A stretch of DNA of 34,658 nucleotides from Clostridia bacterium (GTDB taxonomy: Bacteria; Bacillota; Clostridia; Oscillospirales; CAG-382). The position numbers and the translations under genes are program-made. Shown here piece by piece: positions 1 to 8,198 of this stretch; positions within the stretch are counted from its first letter, which is position 1; every line of letters starts with the position of its first letter. The notes beneath the pieces were generated by a model. That model was not told the DNA's origin, searched no databases, and worked only from the letters and a program-made list of their open reading frames with translations. Where the stretch lies: contig JAGAUT010000053.1 in the NCBI GenBank assembly GCA_017620655.1, positions 1-34,658 of the forward strand. The letters are read 5' to 3'.

Positions 1-2
1 AG

Positions 3-740
3 GTATTTGCTCTCGGCGGTAAGATTCACAACACAGGTCTTGTTGAAGTTCACATGGGTACAACTTTACGCGAAATCATCGAGGAAATCGGCGGCGGTAT
101 TCCTAACGGCAAGAAGTTCAAGGCTGCTCAGACAGGTGGTCCTTCCGGCGGATGTATTCCTGCTCACCTTATCGACACACCTATCGACTATGACAACCTT
201 CTCGCAATCGGTTCCATGATGGGTTCCGGCGGTCTTATCGTTATGGACGAAGACAACTGTATGGTTGATATTGCTAAGTTCTTCCTCGAATTTACAGTTG
301 ATGAATCCTGCGGTAAGTGTACTCCTTGTAGAGTTGGTACAACGAGACTCTACGAAATCCTTGACAGAATCACAAAGGGTCAGGGCAAGCTCGAAGACAT
401 CGACAAGCTTGAAGAACTCTGCCACTACATCAAGTCAAGTGCTCTCTGCGGTCTCGGTCAGACAGCTCCTAACCCCGTACTCTCCACACTTATGTACTTC
501 AAGGACGAATACATTGAACACATCGTTGACAAGAAGTGTAGAGCAGGCGTATGTAAGGAACTTCTCTCCTTCAAGATTATTGAAGATAAGTGTAAGGGCT
601 GTACTAAGTGTGCACGTAACTGTCCCGTTGGTGCTATTGAAGGTGCTGTTAAGCAGCCTCATATCATCAATCAGGACAAGTGTATTAAGTGCGGTGCTTG
701 TATTGACAACTGTGCCTTCAAGGCAATTATCAAGGAATAA
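3..740 (+). CDS. hydB: NADH-binding flavoprotein subunit of bifurcating [FeFe] hydrogenase (HydB/NuoF-like), 5' partial
   Basis: The reading frame is open from position 3, so the gene starts upstream and only about 245 C-terminal residues are seen; the ATG at 54 is internal. In HydABC enzymes this subunit carries FMN and iron-sulfur clusters and oxidises or reduces NAD(H) while passing electrons to HydA. Visible here are a NuoF-type [4Fe-4S] site ([12 protein letters not shown], with a further Cys in SSALCGLG) and a C-terminal two-cluster ferredoxin domain ([15 protein letters not shown] and [11 protein letters not shown]). That appended ferredoxin domain separates HydB-type proteins from plain NuoF. 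The stop is 14 bases before hydA, which has its own GGAGG at 741-745, so the two are one operon; hydC is expected upstream, outside the window. The family is certain. The assignment as a bifurcating HydB rests on the neighbouring hydA and the ferredoxin tail. Confidence 0.93.
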   Translation, partial: VFALGGKIHNTGLVEVHMGTTLREIIEEIGGGIPNGKKFKAAQTGGPSGGCIPAHLIDTPIDYDNLLAIGSMMGSGGLIVMDEDNCMVDIAKFFLEFTVDESCGKCTPCRVGTTRLYEILDRITKGQGKLEDIDKLEELCHYIKSSALCGLGQTAPNPVLSTLMYFKDEYIEHIVDKKCRAGVCKELLSFKIIEDKCKGCTKCARNCPVGAIEGAVKQPHIINQDKCIKCGACIDNCAFKAIIKE

Positions 741-754
741 GGAGGCAGCATAAA

Positions 755-2506
755 ATGGAAATGATTAATGTAATTATCGACGGTCATTCTTACAGCGTAA
801 AGAAGGGTGCTACAATCCTCGAGGCTTGTAAGAGCGTTGGCATAGAAATCCCCACTCTCTGCTACTTAAAGGAAATTAACGAAATCGGTGCTTGCCGTCT
901 TTGCGTTGTTGAAGTTAAGGGTGCAAGAAGCCTTGTTGCTGCTTGTGTATACCCCATTGACAGAGAAGGTACTGAAATTCTCACACATTCTCCCGCAGTT
1001 CAGGCTTCAAGAAAAGCTACTCTCGAGCTTCTCCTTTCTCAGCATGACAAGAAGTGTCTTTCCTGCGTAAAGAGCGGCGACTGCGAATTCCAGAAGCTCT
1101 GCCGTGACTACGGTGTAGAAGACGAACACAAGTATGACGGTGAAACACCCGTTTACGACATCGACACATCAATGCCTCACCTTATCCGTGACAACAACAA
1201 GTGTGTTCTTTGCCGCAGATGCGTTGCTGCTTGCGACAAGAACCAGGAAGTTGCAGTTATCGGTGCAAACGAAAGAGGTTTCAAGACTCACATCGGTCAG
1301 GCATTTGAACTCAACCTTAACAATGTTGCTTGTATCGGCTGCGGTCAGTGTATCACAGTTTGTCCTACAGGCGCACTCATGGAAAGAGACGACACTGAAA
1401 AGGTTTGGGCAGCTCTTGCTGATCCTACAAAGCACGTAGTTGTTCATGCAGCTCCCTCAATAAGAGTAACTCTCGGTGAATGCTTCGACATGCCTATCGG
1501 TTCTGTTGTAACAGGCAAGATGGTTGCAGCACTCAGAAGACTCGGTTTCGCCAAGGTATTTGATACAAACTTTACTGCTGACCTTACAATCATGGAAGAA
1601 GCACACGAGCTTATCGAAAGAGTAAAGAACGGCGGCAAGCTTCCCATGATCACATCATGTTCACCCGGTTGGGTTAAGTTCTGCGAACACTACTTCCCCG
1701 ATATGATCGACAACATGTCTTCCTGCAAGTCTCCTCAGCAGATGATGGGTGCAGTTATCAAGACATACTACGCTGAAAAGATGGGTCTTGACCCCAAGGA
1801 CATCTTTGTAGTAAGCGTAATGCCTTGTACAGCTAAGAAGTTTGAAATCGGCAGAGACGATCAGGCAGCGGCAGGTGTTCCCGACACAGATGTAGCTATC
1901 ACAACAAGAGAACTTGCAAGAATGATCAAGCGTGCAGGTATTAACTTCACAGCTCTTCCCGACGAAGAATTTGATTCACCCATGGGCCTCGGCTCCGGTG
2001 CAGGTACAATCTTCGGCGCAACAGGCGGCGTTATGGAAGCTGCTCTCAGAACAGCAGTTTACTGGCTCACAGGTTCTAACCCCGAAAAGGTTGAATTTGA
2101 AGAAGTCAGAGGTACTGCCGGCATCAAGGAAGCTACATACAATGTTGCAGGCGTTGAAGTTAAGGTTGCTGTTTGCTCCGGTACTGCAAACGCAAAGAAG
2201 CTTCTCAACATGGTAAGGAGCGGTGAAAAGGATTACACCTTCATCGAAATTATGGGTTGTCCCGGCGGTTGCGTAAACGGCGGCGGTCAGCCTACTCAGC
2301 CTGCTTCTGTTAGAAACTTTGTTGACCTCAAGGCTCTCAGAGCAGCAGCTCTTTACGAAGACGACAAGAATCTTCCTGTCAGACTTTCTCACGAAAACGA
2401 AGACATCAAGACTATCTACAAGGAATACTTTGGCGAACCCGGCAGCCACAAGGCTCACGAGTATCTCCATACTTCCTATGTTGCAAGACCTAAGGTTCAG
2501 TACTAA
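755..2506 (+). CDS. hydA: [FeFe] hydrogenase catalytic subunit HydA
   Basis: This 583-residue protein reduces protons to H2 (or the reverse) at the H-cluster, fed by ferredoxin and NADH through HydB. Domains in order: a [2Fe-2S] plant-type ferredoxin domain (about 1-80, CYLKEINEIGACRLC), a His-Cys3 cluster motif (HDKKCLSCVKSGDCEFQKLC, about 105-125), two [4Fe-4S] clusters (CVLCRRCVAAC and CIGCGQCITVCPTGA), then the H domain. H-domain motif L2 is MPCTAKKFE with C358, and L3 is EIMGCPGGCVNGGGQP with C502 and C506. L1 reads TSCSPGW (C302, S303) instead of the textbook TSCCPGW, so one of two adjacent cysteines is serine; see findings. The C-terminus resembles the small-subunit tail of monomeric enzymes. 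RBS GGAGG lies 9 bases before the ATG, and a strong terminator follows. Cytoplasmic; no signal peptide. Confidence 0.96.
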   Translation: MEMINVIIDGHSYSVKKGATILEACKSVGIEIPTLCYLKEINEIGACRLCVVEVKGARSLVAACVYPIDREGTEILTHSPAVQASRKATLELLLSQHDKKCLSCVKSGDCEFQKLCRDYGVEDEHKYDGETPVYDIDTSMPHLIRDNNKCVLCRRCVAACDKNQEVAVIGANERGFKTHIGQAFELNLNNVACIGCGQCITVCPTGALMERDDTEKVWAALADPTKHVVVHAAPSIRVTLGECFDMPIGSVVTGKMVAALRRLGFAKVFDTNFTADLTIMEEAHELIERVKNGGKLPMITSCSPGWVKFCEHYFPDMIDNMSSCKSPQQMMGAVIKTYYAEKMGLDPKDIFVVSVMPCTAKKFEIGRDDQAAAGVPDTDVAITTRELARMIKRAGINFTALPDEEFDSPMGLGSGAGTIFGATGGVMEAALRTAVYWLTGSNPEKVEFEEVRGTAGIKEATYNVAGVEVKVAVCSGTANAKKLLNMVRSGEKDYTFIEIMGCPGGCVNGGGQPTQPASVRNFVDLKALRAAALYEDDKNLPVRLSHENEDIKTIYKEYFGEPGSHKAHEYLHTSYVARPKVQY

Positions 2507-2521
2507 TTAAATACTAACACT

Positions 2522-2550
2522 AATCCCCGAGGAAATCCTCGGGGATTTAT
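2522..2550 (+). terminator. Intrinsic terminator of the hyd operon
   Basis: An 11-bp perfect stem (AATCCCCGAGG / CCTCGGGGATT) with loop AAAT is followed by a short T-rich tail (TATTCATT). It begins 16 bases after the hydA stop. Confidence 0.88.
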
Positions 2551-2553
2551 TCA

Positions 2554-2582
2554 TTGACAAACATAATTAATTGTGATACAAT
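2554..2582 (+). promoter_or_regulatory. Sigma-A-type promoter of the TPR gene
   Basis: TTGACA at 2554-2559, a 17-bp spacer and TACAAT at 2577-2582, with TG one base before the -10 (extended -10). The RBS-like GGGTGA at 2601-2606 precedes the ATG at 2615. The -35 starts just after the hyd terminator. Confidence 0.8.
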
Positions 2583-2614
2583 TGATGTAATTAAAAGTGT
2601 GGGTGAAATAAACT

Positions 2615-3454
2615 ATGTCAAATAAATTAAAAATCATAATTCTCGTTGTGCTTGCAACCATTGTAATAGGAATTCTTATCTTTAGCATGATTTCATCAGG
2701 AGCAATTATTACAAGTACTTTATTAAAAGCACTTATTGTTTTGGCCGGTTTGGCCGCGTCAATTATAAAGATTTCCGCTCGTATTAATCCATCAAAGGCA
2801 CTTTACCAATATGAGAATATATATAGTGATATATTAGACGATGCATTTAATAATAACAAAACATCTCGAAAACGTTTACTTGAAGTAGCAAAGTGCTATG
2901 CTGAAGACGACTTGCAAAATGGTCTCGCAAAAGTAAATGAACTGTGGAATAGTTGTAAAACAATCAGCGAAATGAAAGCGGTCGGAACATTCAAGGCGCT
3001 TATTTTATCTGATTTGGGTAATGAAATGGGAGCTAAAGAGATTTACGAACATCTTATCAATGACCTTGAAATAAAGAATGATACTATTTATTCTAACCTT
3101 GGTTTGATATATTCTAACTCTGGTGATTTAGAAAATGCCATCAAGTACTATACTTTAGCAAATGAAACAAATCCAAATAATGCGTATGCTTGGAATAACG
3201 CAGCTTTTGTACTCATCAGACTTTTTGAAATCGACAAAGCAATAGAGTGCGCTGAAAACGCTATAAAAATCGATTTCAAAATGCACCAACCATATGAAAT
3301 TCTTGCAGCCGCCTATACATACAAAGGAAACAAGGCACTCGCAAAAAAATACTACCATACAGCAATTGTAAACGGTGCTAACAAAGTTGCTCTGAAAGAT
3401 TTTATGGCAAGATTTGAACCTGACACTGATTTTGAAGATGAAGATAATGAATAA
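2615..3454 (+). CDS. Membrane-anchored tetratricopeptide-repeat protein
   Basis: 279 residues, function unknown. The N-terminus has two hydrophobic segments (about residues 5-27 and 33-52), which probably form a membrane hairpin or anchor. The cytoplasmic-type remainder carries TPR-like helices in about residues 125-265; the clearest units are YSNLGLIYSNSGDLENAIKYY followed by YAWNNAAFVLIRLFEIDKAIECAENAI. The tail is acidic (FEDEDNE). The gene has its own promoter and terminator, so it is monocistronic between the hyd operon and a convergent rubrerythrin. It is more A/T-rich, with less biased codons, than hydA, suggesting low expression. TPR proteins are scaffolds for protein contacts; no partner can be inferred here. 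Confidence 0.85.
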   Translation: MSNKLKIIILVVLATIVIGILIFSMISSGAIITSTLLKALIVLAGLAASIIKISARINPSKALYQYENIYSDILDDAFNNNKTSRKRLLEVAKCYAEDDLQNGLAKVNELWNSCKTISEMKAVGTFKALILSDLGNEMGAKEIYEHLINDLEIKNDTIYSNLGLIYSNSGDLENAIKYYTLANETNPNNAYAWNNAAFVLIRLFEIDKAIECAENAIKIDFKMHQPYEILAAAYTYKGNKALAKKYYHTAIVNGANKVALKDFMARFEPDTDFEDEDNE

Positions 3455-3471
3455 AAAAGAAGTATGTAGTA

Positions 3472-3503
3472 AAAGCTCATCCAAGTAGGATGAGCTTTCT
3501 TTG
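3472..3503. terminator. Bidirectional terminator between TPR gene and rubrerythrin 1
   Basis: An 11-bp stem (AAAGCTCATCC / GGATGAGCTTT) with loop AAGTA sits between two convergent genes. A T-rich run follows on the plus strand (CTTTGAT). The hairpin is symmetrical with A/T flanks, so it could also stop minus-strand transcripts. Confidence 0.75.
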
Positions 3504-3508
3504 ATAAA

Positions 3509-4045
3509 TCAATAATTCTTTTTTTCAACTTCAAAATATCCCTGGTCGTGAAAACACACAGGGCAGTGATCCGGTGCTGACTTGCCTATTTCAATATGAC
3601 CGCACACACGGCAAATCCACATTGTTTCCTCGCATTTTGAGAACACCTGATTTGTCTCAATGTTCTTTAAAAGAGCCAGAAATCGTTCCTCGTGGCTTCT
3701 TTCAACGCTTGCGACACGTCTGAACTTTTCGGCAAGATGCGGAAATCCTTCTTCCTCGGCATCCCTTGCAAAACTTTCATACATCTCTGCCCATTCCCAG
3801 TGCTCGCCCTCGGCGGCGGCTTTAAGGTTATTTGTCGTGCCGCCGATTTTACCGAGCTCTGCCGCCCAAAGCTTTGCGTGCATCTTTTCGTTTTCTGCCG
3901 TAACTCTGAAAATCTCAGCTATCTGATGATAGCCTTCACTTTCGGCAACCTCAGCGAAATATGTGTACTTGTTTCTTGCCTGCGATTCACCGCCAAATGC
4001 CTTTTCAAGATTCTCTCTTGTTTTAGTATTACTGTAATCCATCAT
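3509..4045 (-). CDS. rbr: Rubrerythrin 1
   Basis: 178 residues, the usual rubrerythrin length. Rubrerythrins are cytoplasmic diiron proteins of anaerobes that reduce hydrogen peroxide with electrons from rubredoxin or NADH carriers. The ferritin-like four-helix part (1-135) shows the diiron ligand motifs: E20 in [10 protein letters not shown]53 and H56 in ENEKMH, E115 and H118 in VERSHEER. The C-terminal rubredoxin-like domain has C145, C148, C161 and C164 in two CxxC motifs for one FeS4 centre. The RBS AGGAGG at 4053-4058 is ideal. A second copy of identical length lies at 27656-28192, with the same cysteine positions but a clearly diverged sequence. Confidence 0.95.
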   Translation of the reverse strand: MMDYSNTKTRENLEKAFGGESQARNKYTYFAEVAESEGYHQIAEIFRVTAENEKMHAKLWAAELGKIGGTTNNLKAAAEGEHWEWAEMYESFARDAEEEGFPHLAEKFRRVASVERSHEERFLALLKNIETNQVFSKCEETMWICRVCGHIEIGKSAPDHCPVCFHDQGYFEVEKKNY

Positions 4046-4102
4046 TATTGTATCCTCCTTTTATATTTGATATAATTATGCCCAAAACAAGAAATTTTAA
4101 AC

Positions 4103-4132
4103 AAAAATTGGGCGGCCACATTGACCACCCAA
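4103..4132 (-). terminator. Intrinsic terminator of murA
   Basis: Read on the minus strand, arms TTGGGTGGTC and GGCCGCCCAA form 10 pairs including two G-U, with loop AATGT, followed by TTTTT at 4107-4103. On the plus strand the same arms would carry A-C mismatches, so the element is directional. Confidence 0.8.
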
Positions 4133-4139
4133 ATTTATA

Positions 4140-5411
4140 CTATTCAGAAACAAGTTCAATTTCCGCACCGACTCTACGAAGTTTTCCGCAGATATCTTCA
4201 TAGCCTCGCTGTATATGTCTAATGTTATCTATTTCCGTAACACCTTCAGCCGCAAGACCTGCAATAATAAATGCTGCGCCGGCACGCAAATCACAAGCAG
4301 TAATCTGAGCACCCTTCAAAGAGGCACCACCAAGGAATTCAGCCATTTTTCCATCAGATACCTTGATCGCCGCACCCATTTTATAAAGCTCGTCGCAGTA
4401 TTTAAAACGGTTATCCCAAACGCCTTCACGCATTGTACTCTTACCGTTTGCAATACACATTAACACGCCCATCTGAGGGTTCATGTCAGTGGGAAAACCG
4501 GGATAAGGAAGTGTCTTTACATTGATACCGCTTATTTCGCCGATGTACTTAACACGAACAGCATCGTCATATTCCTCAACCTCTACACCCATGTCCTGAA
4601 GTTTTGCTGTGATAGACTCAAGGTGCTTAGGAATTACATTAGTTACCTTTAACTCTCCTTTGGTTGCAGCTGCTGCAATCATAAACGTTCCTGCTTCAAT
4701 CATATCGGGAACAATTTCATATGTAACACCGTGAAGTTCAGAAACGCCGCGTACTTTAACAGTATCAGTACCCGCACCCGAGACATCAGCACCTGCAGCA
4801 TTCAGAAAGTTTGCTAGGTCAACCACGTGAGGCTCTCTGGCAGCATTATCAATAATTGTTGTTCCGGGAACTCTGACGGCTGCAAGAATTGCGTTGATCG
4901 TAGCACCTACAGAAACAATATCCATAAACACCGAATCACCGCGCAATCCATCTTTGCCAGACGAAATGACTACTGATTTTGTATCATCGTCGCAAACAAC
5001 ATTTGCACCCAATGCTTCGAAAGCCTTAATGTGCTGGTCAATGGGGCGAGCCCCGATTTCACATCCACCGGGATATGCTGCTTTTGCATGACCAAAACGG
5101 CCAAGCTCAGCACCTAATATGTAATATGATGCGCGCATCTTTCTTACCAGTTCAAATGGTGCGCTTCCGGGAACTATATTGACTGTGTCAATTTCAAAGG
5201 TAGTCTTATCAATTCGATTAACAGAAGCACCCATACTTCTTAAAATATCAAAAGAAGCAGTAACATCGCTAATCATTGGGATATTATGAAGTACGCACTT
5301 ACCCTCAGTAAGAATAGTACCAAAAATTATCGCAACAGCAGAATTTTTCATTCCGCTTACTTCAATTTCACCGTGCAATGGCTTGTTGCCTTTTATGACA
5401 ATCTTATCCAT
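4140..5411 (-). CDS. murA: UDP-N-acetylglucosamine 1-carboxyvinyltransferase MurA
   Basis: 423 residues, the normal family length. It transfers enolpyruvate from PEP to UDP-GlcNAc, the first committed step of peptidoglycan synthesis in the cytoplasm. The N-terminus has the substrate-binding K22 and N23 (SGMKNSA, usually SGAKNA). The catalytic-loop cysteine is present as C117 in PGGCEIGARP, the residue alkylated by fosfomycin. FPTDMNPQ near residue 306 matches the conserved FPTDMQ-type active-site segment. RBS GGAGG at 5422-5426. It lies directly downstream of the YycH/YycI-like pair on the same strand, with about 100 bases between that hold a candidate promoter. Firmicutes often have two MurA paralogues and I cannot tell which this is. 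Confidence 0.96.
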   Translation of the reverse strand: MDKIVIKGNKPLHGEIEVSGMKNSAVAIIFGTILTEGKCVLHNIPMISDVTASFDILRSMGASVNRIDKTTFEIDTVNIVPGSAPFELVRKMRASYYILGAELGRFGHAKAAYPGGCEIGARPIDQHIKAFEALGANVVCDDDTKSVVISSGKDGLRGDSVFMDIVSVGATINAILAAVRVPGTTIIDNAAREPHVVDLANFLNAAGADVSGAGTDTVKVRGVSELHGVTYEIVPDMIEAGTFMIAAAATKGELKVTNVIPKHLESITAKLQDMGVEVEEYDDAVRVKYIGEISGINVKTLPYPGFPTDMNPQMGVLMCIANGKSTMREGVWDNRFKYCDELYKMGAAIKVSDGKMAEFLGGASLKGAQITACDLRAGAAFIIAGLAAEGVTEIDNIRHIQRGYEDICGKLRRVGAEIELVSE

Positions 5412-5460
5412 TAACGCTTTTCCTCCAATAGAAGTTATTTGAAACTCAAACTATGATATC

Positions 5461-5489
5461 AGTATACCATATACGATATTATAATTGAA
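5461..5489 (-). promoter_or_regulatory. Candidate murA promoter
   Basis: On the minus strand TTCAAT (5489-5484), a 17-bp spacer and TATACT (5466-5461), preceded by TGG as an extended -10. The -35 is poor, so the call depends on the -10 and on its position 50 bases before murA. Confidence 0.45.
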
Positions 5490-5513
5490 CAGTTATTTGT
5501 AAATTTATACATA

Positions 5514-6413
5514 TTATAACGCATCAAAAAATGAAGTTTTAATATTATCATTTTTATCTGTATACTCAATTCTCCAGCAAGGCAGAATAAAGCATTTTCC
5601 GTTTTCTGATATTCTCAACGAATAAACAACCTCTTCGCTTAAAATTGATTTTACTTGCTCAAGATTCAATTTATACAGAACATTTACACCATCAAGTAAT
5701 GTGTTATGATACTTTGCTTTTGGATTGCCCATAATCCACTTTCCACGCATAATTACTAAATTATCATTACTATAAACAAAGTTTATAAACGAATCATTAA
5801 TATCGTATCCGTCAATTGTCTGCATAGCAGTAACAATAATAAAATCATCGCTAGAGGAGCTGCCTGAAATTCTATATCCCAGTTCAGAATCATCAGCCAT
5901 CCCCGAGATAATCCTATCAATATCCGAAAGCAACACTTCATCAATAGAATCAGTTTGCATGTTAATAATCGGTTCATCACCATATTGCATATTGACTCCG
6001 TTTTTTGAAAAGGCAAATGATGAATCGTTTTCATAAAACAAAATTCTTCCAAGCTCTCTTTTTGAATCATCCCCATTCAGAATTCCTATTGCAGAACCCT
6101 CAGGTGTATCAAACTCTGTAGTCAATATGTCTTTTCCGAAAACGCCGAAGCTTATTGATTCGGCAATTTTCATATTATATTCCTTAAGACTTTCGATTTC
6201 AAAATAATATATATCTTTTTCTGGCATATTTGCATCAATTATTGAGCTGTTGATTTCAATACCGCTTTTACTAAGATTTTCAACAACACCGTAAATCAAT
6301 TCATCAGGTATTTTTGTTCTGTTTTCAATCTCTGCAAGATACAACGAATAAAACAATAAAGATAACACTAAAAAAACAAGGATTAAAAACCTGCAGGTCT
6401 TTTTAATTTCCAT
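5514..6413 (-). CDS. Membrane-anchored extracytoplasmic protein, YycI-like (tentative)
   Basis: 299 residues. The N-terminus is KKTCRFLILVFLVLSLLFYSLYL, one transmembrane helix at about 7-27 with a short basic cytoplasmic end; the remaining roughly 270 residues should be extracytoplasmic. The C-terminal part (about 245-295, NLEQVKSILSEEVVYSLRIS then PCWRIEYTDKND) resembles the PepSY-like repeats of YycI. The ATG overlaps the end of the preceding gene by 11 bases, so the two are translationally coupled. In Firmicutes YycH and YycI are such a pair of single-pass proteins that modulate the WalK cell-wall sensor kinase. The call rests on the size pair, topology, coupling and closeness to murA, not on a clear signature, and walR/walK are not in the window. 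It could be another envelope protein. Confidence 0.45.
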   Translation of the reverse strand: MEIKKTCRFLILVFLVLSLLFYSLYLAEIENRTKIPDELIYGVVENLSKSGIEINSSIIDANMPEKDIYYFEIESLKEYNMKIAESISFGVFGKDILTTEFDTPEGSAIGILNGDDSKRELGRILFYENDSSFAFSKNGVNMQYGDEPIINMQTDSIDEVLLSDIDRIISGMADDSELGYRISGSSSSDDFIIVTAMQTIDGYDINDSFINFVYSNDNLVIMRGKWIMGNPKAKYHNTLLDGVNVLYKLNLEQVKSILSEEVVYSLRISENGKCFILPCWRIEYTDKNDNIKTSFFDAL

Positions 6414-7791
6414 TATTTTTCACCTCCGAAGTCTCCTCTGAAGAGCATCCCCAGACAGCTGAAAAATTATCTGCATCGGAATTATAATCATAAAACAAAT
6501 TCACTTCAGATGAAGCCGCAACTGATGCATACTTCTGAGGAGAAACAACGACATAAGTATCAAGAGAAGTAAGCTTCATCATTTTGAAGTTAGCATTAAT
6601 AATATAATCATTCTTTATTTCAAATGCAGCATCAAAAGCAGAAGGATAAAGGAACACACCGTTATGCAAATATTTAAAATAGACTTTCGTTGCTCCATCC
6701 GTTTCATTGATATTAATACCAACTATCGAACATGATAATTCATCTTCCTGTATTGTACGGTTAATAATTTTCTTTAAAGCAAACAGCTTATCCGAAAGAG
6801 AAAGTTTCGTACCGGTATCTGAAATATAACCAAGAAACTCATTTAGAGAAATACCGTAGTTTTCAGAAGCTTTATATGAAACCGTTCCGTCATTTCTTAT
6901 AACAAGCTCGCCTGATTCTTCAACGTGATTAACAACCGAACCATTACCTGATACAAAGCTTCTCACAAGATTTTCATTAATCGAAAATATTTCGAACAAC
7001 TCATTTATCCATTTCTGATCAGAATCAACGCCAAAACTTTCAGCAAAAGAGGCAACAGAGCAATTCTCGATGACGAGTGATGATGTAAATACAGGATATA
7101 ACGCTTTAAGCTCAGAATAGTCAAATTTAGTCCAGCCATCACTAACATCATATGAATCATTTACAATTTTGTCAAATCGAATTTCCTGACTAGGAAACAA
7201 TTCTGTAACCTCTCCGCTTTCCGCAATTGCACTGGCATACAAATTGCCTTTCTTATCTGGCAGAAGAAAAATATACTTGAAAAGAAATACCTCATGAAGG
7301 CTTTCATCTCTGTAATTATCCACAACGCACGGCAATACAACTGATGAGGGTAAATCATTATAAAATCCAAGCAACATATAATCGCTACTATACTTTTTCT
7401 TTTCGATATAGTTGCTCAAATCATGCTCGGAATCAAAAGAGACCGTTTTATATGTCCCTTCAAACAAAACACTCAGCGCTTCAGAAATTCGATTTTCAAC
7501 GGATTTTCTTACTTCATACTGAGGCATAACAGCAGTCATTTTATCCCCTGATTTTATGCCAACAAACAGCGGTTCAAGCAGAGTACCGCTATAGTCGTCA
7601 TCGCTGACTCCTGAAGACCTTAGAATCATTCTTGTGTCATTTTCGGATAACGGCGGAAGATTTGAAACTTTTCCGTTCAGTTTTATGTTAATATACATTC
7701 CACAGGAAATAAGCATGACGAAAAACATAATGCCTGCAAGTATTACTTCAACGCCAGACATTATAGATTGCACTTTTTCAGAAAATCTCAT
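6403..7791 (-). CDS. Membrane-anchored extracytoplasmic protein, YycH-like (tentative)
   Basis: 462 residues from the ATG at 7791, chosen because AGGAGG (7799-7804) sits 7 bases upstream; a longer frame to 7824 would include that RBS. The N-terminus MRFSEKVQSIMSGVEVILAGIMFFVMLISCGMYI gives one transmembrane helix at about 16-36. The rest is an acidic extracytoplasmic domain without recognised motifs; its last third (PSAFDAAFEIKNDYIINANFKM) looks like the beta-rich end of YycH-type proteins. It overlaps the YycI-like gene by 11 bases. No clear promoter lies between it and rbfA, so it may be transcribed partly from the rimP operon or from a promoter inside rbfA. Length and order fit YycH followed by YycI; the identity is inference. 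Confidence 0.45.
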   Translation of the reverse strand: MRFSEKVQSIMSGVEVILAGIMFFVMLISCGMYINIKLNGKVSNLPPLSENDTRMILRSSGVSDDDYSGTLLEPLFVGIKSGDKMTAVMPQYEVRKSVENRISEALSVLFEGTYKTVSFDSEHDLSNYIEKKKYSSDYMLLGFYNDLPSSVVLPCVVDNYRDESLHEVFLFKYIFLLPDKKGNLYASAIAESGEVTELFPSQEIRFDKIVNDSYDVSDGWTKFDYSELKALYPVFTSSLVIENCSVASFAESFGVDSDQKWINELFEIFSINENLVRSFVSGNGSVVNHVEESGELVIRNDGTVSYKASENYGISLNEFLGYISDTGTKLSLSDKLFALKKIINRTIQEDELSCSIVGININETDGATKVYFKYLHNGVFLYPSAFDAAFEIKNDYIINANFKMMKLTSLDTYVVVSPQKYASVAASSEVNLFYDYNSDADNFSAVWGCSSEETSEVKNNGN

Positions 7792-7810
7792 GCCTATACC
7801 TCCTTTTATA

Positions 7811-7841
7811 CAAAGCGGTGTCAAATATCGGCACCGCTTTG
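7811..7841 (-). terminator. Hairpin after rbfA, possible weak terminator or RBS-proximal structure
   Basis: A 10-bp perfect stem (CAAAGCGGTG / CACCGCTTTG) with an 11-base loop starts 3 bases after the rbfA stop. On the minus strand the tail is TATAAAAGG, not a T-run, so termination would be weak. The hairpin ends 6 bases before the AGGAGG of the next gene and could also influence its translation. On the plus strand a CTTTT tail follows, but there is no plus-strand gene to end. Confidence 0.45.
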
Positions 7842-7844
7842 CTT

Positions 7845-8198
7845 TTAAATGTTCTTTAAGATTTCTGCAATCTTTGCACCGTGCTCCATACCTTCGTCAT
7901 AAACAAAGTTAAGCTCGGGCGTATTTCTGAGATTAAGTCTTGATGAAAGCTCGTGTCTTATAAATCCTTGAGCAGACTTTATTCCAGCCTTTACTTCCTT
8001 AGGATCGCCGTTCATTACGCTGTAATGAATCTTGCAGTACTTCTGGTCGGCGGTTGTTTCTGTTCTTGTAATGCTTATAAAACACTTTGATACTCTCGGA
8101 TCTTTAACGTCCTTGAGAATATACATAAGCTCTCTTGCAATTTCTTCGTTCACCCTGTCCGTATGGTGAACAATTTTCTTTTTAACAGGCATAATCAA
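7845..8198 (-). CDS. rbfA: Ribosome-binding factor A
   Basis: 117 residues, the usual size. RbfA is a small KH-like protein that binds the 30S subunit during late 16S rRNA maturation. Family-typical segments are [22 protein letters not shown] near the N-terminus, the ISITRTE strand, and [35 protein letters not shown] at the C-terminus. It overlaps infB by 4 bases (ATGA), so it is translationally coupled. It is the last gene of the rimP-nusA-rnpM-ylxQ-infB-rbfA operon; the usual followers nrnA, truB and ribF are absent. Confidence 0.96.
   Translation of the reverse strand: MIMPVKKKIVHHTDRVNEEIARELMYILKDVKDPRVSKCFISITRTETTADQKYCKIHYSVMNGDPKEVKAGIKSAQGFIRHELSSRLNLRNTPELNFVYDEGMEHGAKIAEILKNI

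Noticed and set aside
4059-4100. A promoter and PerR-like box for rubrerythrin 1.
   Set aside because: The A/T-rich region offers several poor -10/-35 combinations (for example TTGTTT with CATAAT at 18 bases) and no clear palindrome; nothing specific can be supported.
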